Below, piece by piece: positions 1 through 6,700 of a DNA stretch of 10,703 nucleotides. The translations under genes and the position numbers were made by a program. The stretch is from contig JASANC010001149.1 of the NCBI GenBank assembly GCA_030248135.1, positions 1 to 10,703 of the forward strand, read 5' to 3'. Source of the DNA: Theristus sp. LFF4_11 (lineage: Eukaryota; Nematoda; Chromadorea; Monhysterida; Xyalidae). How positions within the stretch are numbered: position 1 is the stretch's first letter; each line of letters begins with the position of its first letter. The notes under the pieces were generated by a model. The model saw only the letters and a program-made list of their open reading frames with translations. It was not told the DNA's origin and did no database searches.

Positions 1-661
1 TCTTAAACAGCCGTGTCTTTTTTGTGCCACACCACTATGAAAGCTGACTGTTTCAAACCAACGTAATCTAGCGGGACGTCAGTTTCTAACGACTTGTTTG
101 CAAAAAAACGTTCGTCATCAATGCGTTTGAATTTTTTGAATAATGACATTGATCACAGTTATTTGCACCCCAAGCGCCAATTGTATTTTCTATTTGTTGC
201 CAAAATGAACAGGTTACGAAACGTTTCAACATCACAGGCGACTTTCCATCGTTAGCAATAGTTGCAATTTTTCGGCCATTTGTTTCAAGCATGAGCTTGA
301 TGTCTTTGTTTTGTCTTTTTTGAATTACAGCTGTCAACTGTATTCATTATTTGCTTAAATTAGATTCTTCAAAATGGCTTTTTATTTCTGTGCGCATGAG
401 TTACTTTTTCGTTTTTTTCTATGTTTCAATTTAATTTCGTTTTCTTGCGATTATTGCCCTTTTAATTAATAAATGCGAGTGGTGTTGATCAAACTACTAG
501 TTGTCCTCCTCAAGCTGTCTAAAGTTAGACTAGCTATAAACAGACAGCACTACATAGAGAGGTTGTTTTTCTCTTGTTTTTGTGTTTCGTTTCTGTTTTT
601 AAAGCATTTGTTTTTTATTTTCCAACACGATTTTTTGTTTATTTTTATTTTTGTGTGCCAG
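1..661. other. Non-coding T-rich stretch, probably intron upstream of exon 1
   Basis: No convincing plus-strand exon is seen. The stretch is T-rich, with runs such as TTTTTTGTTTATTTTTATTT just before the acceptor at 660-661. An open frame from the ATG at 473 runs through it into exon 1, but before residue I of exon 1 it encodes only a Phe/Leu-rich string, as a translated T-rich intron would. A minus-strand open frame at 86-337 is listed separately. Confidence 0.55.
86..337 (-). other. Unidentified minus-strand open frame, about 83 codons
   Basis: An uninterrupted minus-strand frame with fairly balanced amino-acid composition for such AT-rich DNA. It contains a CDQCH motif (one C-x2-C pair) and several charged residues. 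The listed start is a TTG, so there is no clear ATG. An AATACAG just upstream on that strand could act as a splice acceptor. I do not recognise a family. It could be an exon of a gene on the other strand, a decayed mobile-element fragment, or chance. Confidence 0.15.
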
Positions 662-769
662 ATTGACGACGTTTATCAAACGAGTGACACTGCAATTGTG
701 GAAAGGTGGAGAGCAAAACTAGCGAAGCTTCGTTCACAGCAGCGATCAAAATCAACAGAGTCTCTGCGG
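662..769 (+). CDS. SORBS: Exon 1 of the SORBS-like gene: basic helical segment
   Basis: Acceptor TGTGTGCCAG at 660-661 after a strong T-run; donor CGG|GTACTA at 770-771. It gives 36 residues beginning [16 protein letters not shown], then [11 protein letters not shown] and RSKSTESLR. The exon is exactly 36 codons and ends in phase 0. GC content rises sharply against the flanks, which supports coding. The [11 protein letters not shown] part looks helical and basic. The ending RSKSTE resembles phospho-motifs repeated later in the protein. It joins in phase either to exon 2 or directly to exon 3. I do not recognise a named domain. Confidence 0.7.
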
Positions 770-3700
770 GTACTAAACGTTTTTTTTAGAATTATAGTAT
801 TTATATATAGGCTCAGGTGAAAATTTGGAATTCCCCAGGTATATATTTTTTGTTTTGTCGTGTGTTTTACTAAAATGTCGTTATTTTGGGGTTTTGCTTT
901 TTGCACGAACATGATTTGGTTTTGGGAAACGGAGTGAACGTTTTGAAAACTCGTGTGTTTGTTTTATTTCGATTTGTTTTCACCAGGTTCTGCGACTCAA
1001 TGCATTCGCAGACGTAGACAAGAAAACTTGTTTCGTGCTTGGTGTGTCAAATTCAAAATTGTCTGCATCTAACTCAATAACATGTCCAACTAGCTGATTG
1101 GTTGGTGATCACGTTCACGTGATGCATGCATTCTGAGCAGGCTTTGCTATGGAGGCGGAGTTTGGTTTGCACAGAAGTCATGCATCACGTGATCACCAAC
1201 CAATCAGCTAGTTGGGTATGTCATATACAGTAGTGAGACCGTAAATGACTTTGTCGTATCTCCAGGGATTCCTACCAACTGTAAATTGCGGCGTGAAGAC
1301 TTTAGCAGATTTCAATCCAAGCGTTCATCGAGACACAAAACCTGAAAAAGTCAATATTTTGTTAACAAAAAGGACTTTTGGAATCAGTGGAGACCGTTCA
1401 CTTTAGTCTTTACAAAAAAATCGTTGCAAAAACGTTTTTTTAATTCTTTATTTTTGTTTTCAGAAAATCCGTCAAAGCTCAGTTCCACCGCGCGCAGGCC
1501 TCGGCGAATACCACAGTTACTCAAAGTATGACGATCGCAAGTGAGTTCTTATAAATTCATGAATCAGTTGGTTTTTAGTGTTTTTGAAAAAACTGATTCA
1601 CAGCTTCTCATCCAAGTCCAGTGCATTTTTTGTATTTATTCAGATTGTTCGGCCTCTCCCTGGACACCGCTGGTCCGACAGTCGCCGCGCACACGCCGTT
1701 GAGCCCACCAAGCGAAAGCGACGTTCACAGGTGGTACAGAAGTATTCAAAGTGGTGGTGAGGTTCCGTTCAGTGGCCTTCGACAGTCGGCGCCCGATCGA
1801 GAAGGTGTGTTGTAAATGGTTTCATTTTTTGAACGCGACATTTTGCTATTAAATCATGTATTTAACACAACATCTTGCTGGTTTTTGCATTGATTTTTTG
1901 CATGCATTTCTTTTAAAAAAAAATAAATTGCGACCATTTTTGCGAAATTTGAATAACATTAGCATTGTGCTAAATATAACAAAGCGATACTTTATCTACC
2001 TGTGTAACTAAAGTTAATTGTGGTCTACCTGCATCTCAACCCAAATACAGATAGCGACACTAGCAGTGTAATTAGCTAACCTAACCTCTTAGCAAAGTTA
2101 TATTCCCTTGTTGATGGACAGTTAGCGACACTAGCAGTGTTATTAGCTAACCTAACCTCTTAGCAAAGATCTTCCTTTGTTGATGGGTACCAACCTTTTT
2201 TGCACTAAAACTTGTTGCAGATTCCCTGCTTCGAATTATCGGCTATCCAAAGTTCCGCACGCGGACCCCAACTGCATTACATTCTGAATCGTGCGTAACA
2301 CCGCCATCTTCGAGTTTGATAATTCCGCAAACACGTCGAAGCGCTTCTGCAATTGGTTTTAATACTCAGTCAGATTCGATCTACCAGCCGAAACAGCAGG
2401 AGAGCAGTTTCAACGTTAGAATGCAGAGCAGCCGTGTGGCAACAGAAGAAAAGGTTGTGCTACCAATGGATGAAATCGAACGACATCATCATCGCCAGCA
2501 TTGTCAAAATCAAAATCAAAAAACAAGCACTCATCAAACAACAACGAGTAATCGTCTTTTGAACTACCGGAAATACTGGTTGCAAAGTTTTTTTAACAAA
2601 CGCGACAAAACTACAATGGAGAATTGCAAAACTTTTGCAAACAACAATGCCGACCAAATCCGTTCACAACCGTCAACCGATCCGCTGATTTTATCATCAC
2701 CAAGGAATAGTGCCAACAGACGCAGTTCGTCACCGTTCAGTTTGCCAGTGCTTCCCGTCGAACCATCTGCAACCTACAGTGGTCGTTTCGCGCAGGAGCG
2801 AGCGAAAGTCAGCGACTTCCACATCCCGCCTTATCGAAGTTGTAGCCATTTAAAAGTGGAAAATAACGCCAACACGATATGTTCCTACAGTGCGTCACCA
2901 TTGCATCGAAAAAAAGAAACAATGTTCGATTCACTAAATTGCAACGACGCGACCTTTCGTTGTCGCAGATGTGGCGGTTGGTTGAATTCAGATTTGGTTG
3001 ATCAACAATTCAATTCGATCGATGAGTGTCTGCGGCTCTTGACACCCGAGCCAACAGTAACGCACCAGCATGATTATGATAACAGGCGAGATGAAAACAG
3101 TGCAAACGCCTCTAATTGGCTGCATAAACTATCGTTGCATTTGAAATCAGCCACTGAACGCCGCCGATCAAATGCAGACATTGCCTACGATCGTGCGTGC
3201 CATCAATTGTTGACCGTGTGTCGCGAGATCGACCAAATGACTAATTCGACGCATCTCGCTGCTTGTGGCGATGTACTAACCACGAGCACTTTGTTACCGA
3301 ACGCCAATAACGCGACGGAAAAATTGACCGGTAAAAACAACACGAGAATATCCCGCATTCATTTGCACAAAACTAGCTGCACCACTGATCGCGACTATAT
3401 AAACTTGCAACCAATGTCCTCTCTGTTGGTGGATGGGACAAAATTACACCACCACCAGAACTGCTGCCGCTTACATAACGGAGTGAATGATGCGATCAGT
3501 GCAGCACAACACGCCGACAGCGGTAGTACTGAAAAAGAAGACGACAACGAAGTTTACGAACGAGAAAACTTTGCTGAAATGTCAAAGCAGCTGCCGCGCA
3601 GTGCAAGTGCACCGGCCGGCAACTACGGACGCCAAACTGGCACAGATGGTTTGTCAGCATGGTGCCATAAAACCAATGAAACGCACCAACAACAAACGAC

Positions 3701-6700
3701 AACAGTAATGAAAAACAGCAAGAACAACATTAACCACAACAACAGATTGTTCAATTTCCGAGGCGGCACTTCGACGCGCGATGGCGATTATGCAAACTTG
3801 GTAGTCGATGTAACTGCAGAAGCAGATCAACTCGAAACTAACATTAACAACAACAACACGCGTAGCGCGCTAACACTTGAACTTTACAACAACAACCAAA
3901 CGGACATCGGTACCACGGCACCTGTGTTGAGCAGCAATGCGACAACAACGAATGCGACAGTTCTGTCGTCTCGTCGTGTGGCGAAACTAAGCACTGCCAC
4001 CACTGCTGACAGAAGTGCTCCTACGGCGCCGTCTCACCCTAGTACGCTTGATAAACGTCCAAATTCAAATACAACCACCAGCGCTATGCTCAATGCAATG
4101 CATCAGACAGCGGATGCATCATCACAGCTGCTGATGCTGTTGCCGCGCCATACGCCGCGCTTACTTTCCACAGCGACCAGCCTGCCGCAGATTGCTGAGG
4201 TGTCCAGCTGTGACTCAAGGTACATCGCATACGTCTATGACAACTCTTGTATATTTTTATGCGCGCGCACACACGGATCCACACATACAACGGTTCAAGC
4301 ACACATACATCAAGCATACATGTCGTGCGTGGGTTTTTGGTGTAATATCTATAAAGTTCTATGGGTTCGCTTTTCAAGTGTGTGCAATAAAATTTGTCCT
4401 TTGTTGTCCGCTCGTTTTTTCGTCGTTTGGTACATTTCAAATTGAGTACTAGGCATTCAAGTTTCATTGACCTTTTGGCCATATTTAAAACGAAGCAGCT
4501 TAGCAAACAATGCTTCAAAGGAAAAATGTACAGGGTGTCCCAGCTAGATGTACAACATTTGTTTTTTGAAGTATGCGCGCGTGCGTTGACCTGTGTTAAT
4601 AATTTTTTCAACGTTTGTAAAAAAGACTTCGGGAATTTGTTTGGCACCAAAATTTTTATGTTTCAGTAAATATGGCACAAGTTATAGCAGTTTTAAAAAA
4701 TACGTCATTTTTATAAAAAAATAAACAAAAATGACACGAGCGGAGAGCAGAAAAACCAAATCAAACACTCACAGTACCAAAATATCAAACGTCTAATTGT
4801 CCTCAATGTGCTGGCCATCTCTTTCAATCAGTTTGTCTATTCATTGTCGAATTTCAAAACACCTGCCAGGCGCTCTTCGTCGCTGATTTTGCCCACAGTT
4901 TCACCGATGGTCTCAATCAGCTCATCGATGGATGCTGGGTGGGTCTCATAAACACGGTGCTTTACAGCGCCCCAGAGCAGGCAGTGGCACGCTGTGATGT
5001 CAGGCGAACGTGCAGGCCAGGCAATTGGCCCACCGCGGGACCCCGGGGGGGCAAACGAGGCCAGCCACGCGCGCCCGGGGGGGGGGAAAAAAAAAAAAAA
5101 TTTTATATTTTTAAAAAACTTAAAACTAAAAATAATATCAAACAACTTATATCGTTTTAATTAAAAACAAACTCCCTCAAACACTAACAAAAACAAAAAA
5201 AATTATAAAAATTGGTCAACGCACGCACGCGTAATTACAAAAACAAATGTTGTACATCTAGCTGGGACACCCTGTAAAATAAATGTTAACAAAGCGGACA
5301 GTATCGGACAGAACTGCAGAAGCAATAATAATTCCGTATTTTGAGACACAACTGAAAGCAAAAATTTGAAATGTCGCGTAGTGAAGTACACATAATGTTT
5401 TTGCTCGTTCTTTTTTGCCGTTCAAACGTTCGAAAAGATGTTTTATATAAAAAAAATAAAAAGTTAGCAGGTCGTGAATTGAAATCGGGAGTTTTCCGGC
5501 AATGTTAAAAAGTCCGCAAGTATGTTTTAACAAACGTGTTGTCGACTTTTGATAAGCCCAAAATTACTTTGTTTCGCTGTATGCTCAGTTTTCCCGAAAC
5601 TCAATTAGTTTGCAAACTAAAACTAACCGAACTTTCAGTCTCACACAATCGAAGCTGAGCGCCGCCGTAAATCCAACAGACTATGAATCTAAACCACCGC
5701 CAGATGACGACTGTTTCGACAACGAAGATCTGTTGTCCCGGTCGCAAATGACGCGTTCGCAATCGGCAACCGAGTTATCGCGAGAATTATTTGTTACCGG
5801 CGAAAACGAATTGTTATTATCAAGCAAAGACAACATCGAACAAAAACAGTTGGAAGAACAGCACGAAACATTCGAAACCACCGCAGCCACCAACATGATG
5901 CGTCCAACGTTGTCAAATTCCTGGTCGAACATTGCACCGCCGACTTCAAAGAGCAGCGGCGGCGCGTTGTTGCTAACGGACGAAGAGACCCGCCGACAGC
6001 AACACCAGCAACGCGTAGCCGAGTGCCGAATGGCACGAACCATTGAAGAGCTAAAAGCGGCCGCCTCGAGCGACGATCTCCGATCGCCAATGTCCGGCAA
6101 CGCTAAACCAGACGGAACCTACTGGCAGTTCCGCTATCGACGGTTGACCCCGACCGGAAACGATCTGCACCTGCATCCAGCCGACGCTCATCGGAGAAGC
6201 AGCGCGCCGAAGACACTGCTGACGGACAGCAGCAGCCCGATCATGAACATCAGTAGTCCGCCGTTCTTGAGCCCAAGAACCCTGGTGAACAGCAACGCCG
6301 ATCCAGCGGCACTGCATCGATCGCTGACGTCAACAGCCACAGGTAGCTCAGAATCTTCGTTGAGCGCTAGCGGTGAGGACTCCTCGTCTCCCAAAGAGCG
6401 ACAGAATGCTCGGTCCACGCGATCGATGAAACAGCATCGTCTCATCAAGACCAACCCGCGCTATTTCGCAGGCGCAATCACGAGATCCGTCATCTGTCCG
6501 CGCTCGGAATCAGCACCGGCGCATTTGTCCACTATAGCGAACACAGGCACTAACAATGCTGCTACTAACCGAAATGAGCCCATTTCTCCCACTGTTCTTA
6601 ACGGCAAAAACTCTGCCGCACCTCTTGTTATCAATGGAAAGCAGCACACTCTGTCAAGAAATGTGCACGGCTACCATTCTTATCTGATTAAGAAGGCGCC

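Larger units (their letters stand above)
4529..5276. mobile_element. IS630/Tc1/mariner-superfamily element, 744 bp, internally deleted, with TA duplication
   Basis: The first 36 bases of the element (4531-4566, beginning CAGGGTGTCCCAGCTAGATG) are exactly repeated in inverse at 5239-5274. Similarity continues inward with gaps (GCGTGCGTTGACC on both sides). The element is flanked by TA on both sides (4529-4530 and 5275-5276), the target duplication of this superfamily. A transposase fragment lies inside on the minus strand. The element is too short for an intact transposase of about 340 codons, so it is non-autonomous. It sits harmlessly within intron 5. Confidence 0.92.
4220..5638 (+). other. 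Intron 5 (hosts a mariner-type element)
   Basis: It runs from donor GTACAT to acceptor CCGAACTTTCAG. At 1,419 bp it is the longest complete intron here, and over half of it is the inserted element at 4531-5274. The part before the element has CA/TG-rich simple sequence near 4260-4325. The part after it (5277-5638) is AT-rich without visible signals. Confidence 0.8.

Noticed and set aside
473..661. ATG-started extension of exon 1 to 473
   Set aside because: The extra part codes for a Phe/Leu-rich string typical of a translated T-rich intron, and a good acceptor sits right at the point where composition changes.
987..1096. Possible extra exon after CACCAG at 986
   Set aside because: The frame is open, but it runs into the inverted-repeat element and has no donor that keeps phase 0 with convincing consensus.
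2075..2090. CTAACCTAACCT as an interstitial telomere repeat
   Set aside because: Only two short units, present because they are part of the 71-bp tandem repeat. Too short to call telomeric.
2940..2990. Zinc finger around FRCRRCGGW
   Set aside because: Only one C-x2-C pair with no second pair at a fitting distance.
4255..4325. CA/TG-rich stretch as a microsatellite
   Set aside because: Impure and short; noted only as intron composition.
4090..4650. 186-codon minus-strand open frame
   Set aside because: It overlaps the 3' part of exon 5 antisense, its intron and the left transposon end, with a repeat-like composition. A chance frame opposite real coding DNA.
5681..6454. Several minus-strand frames opposite exon 6
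   Set aside because: Antisense shadows of a GC-richer exon, without family motifs. The plus-strand frame is fixed by splice phase at both ends.
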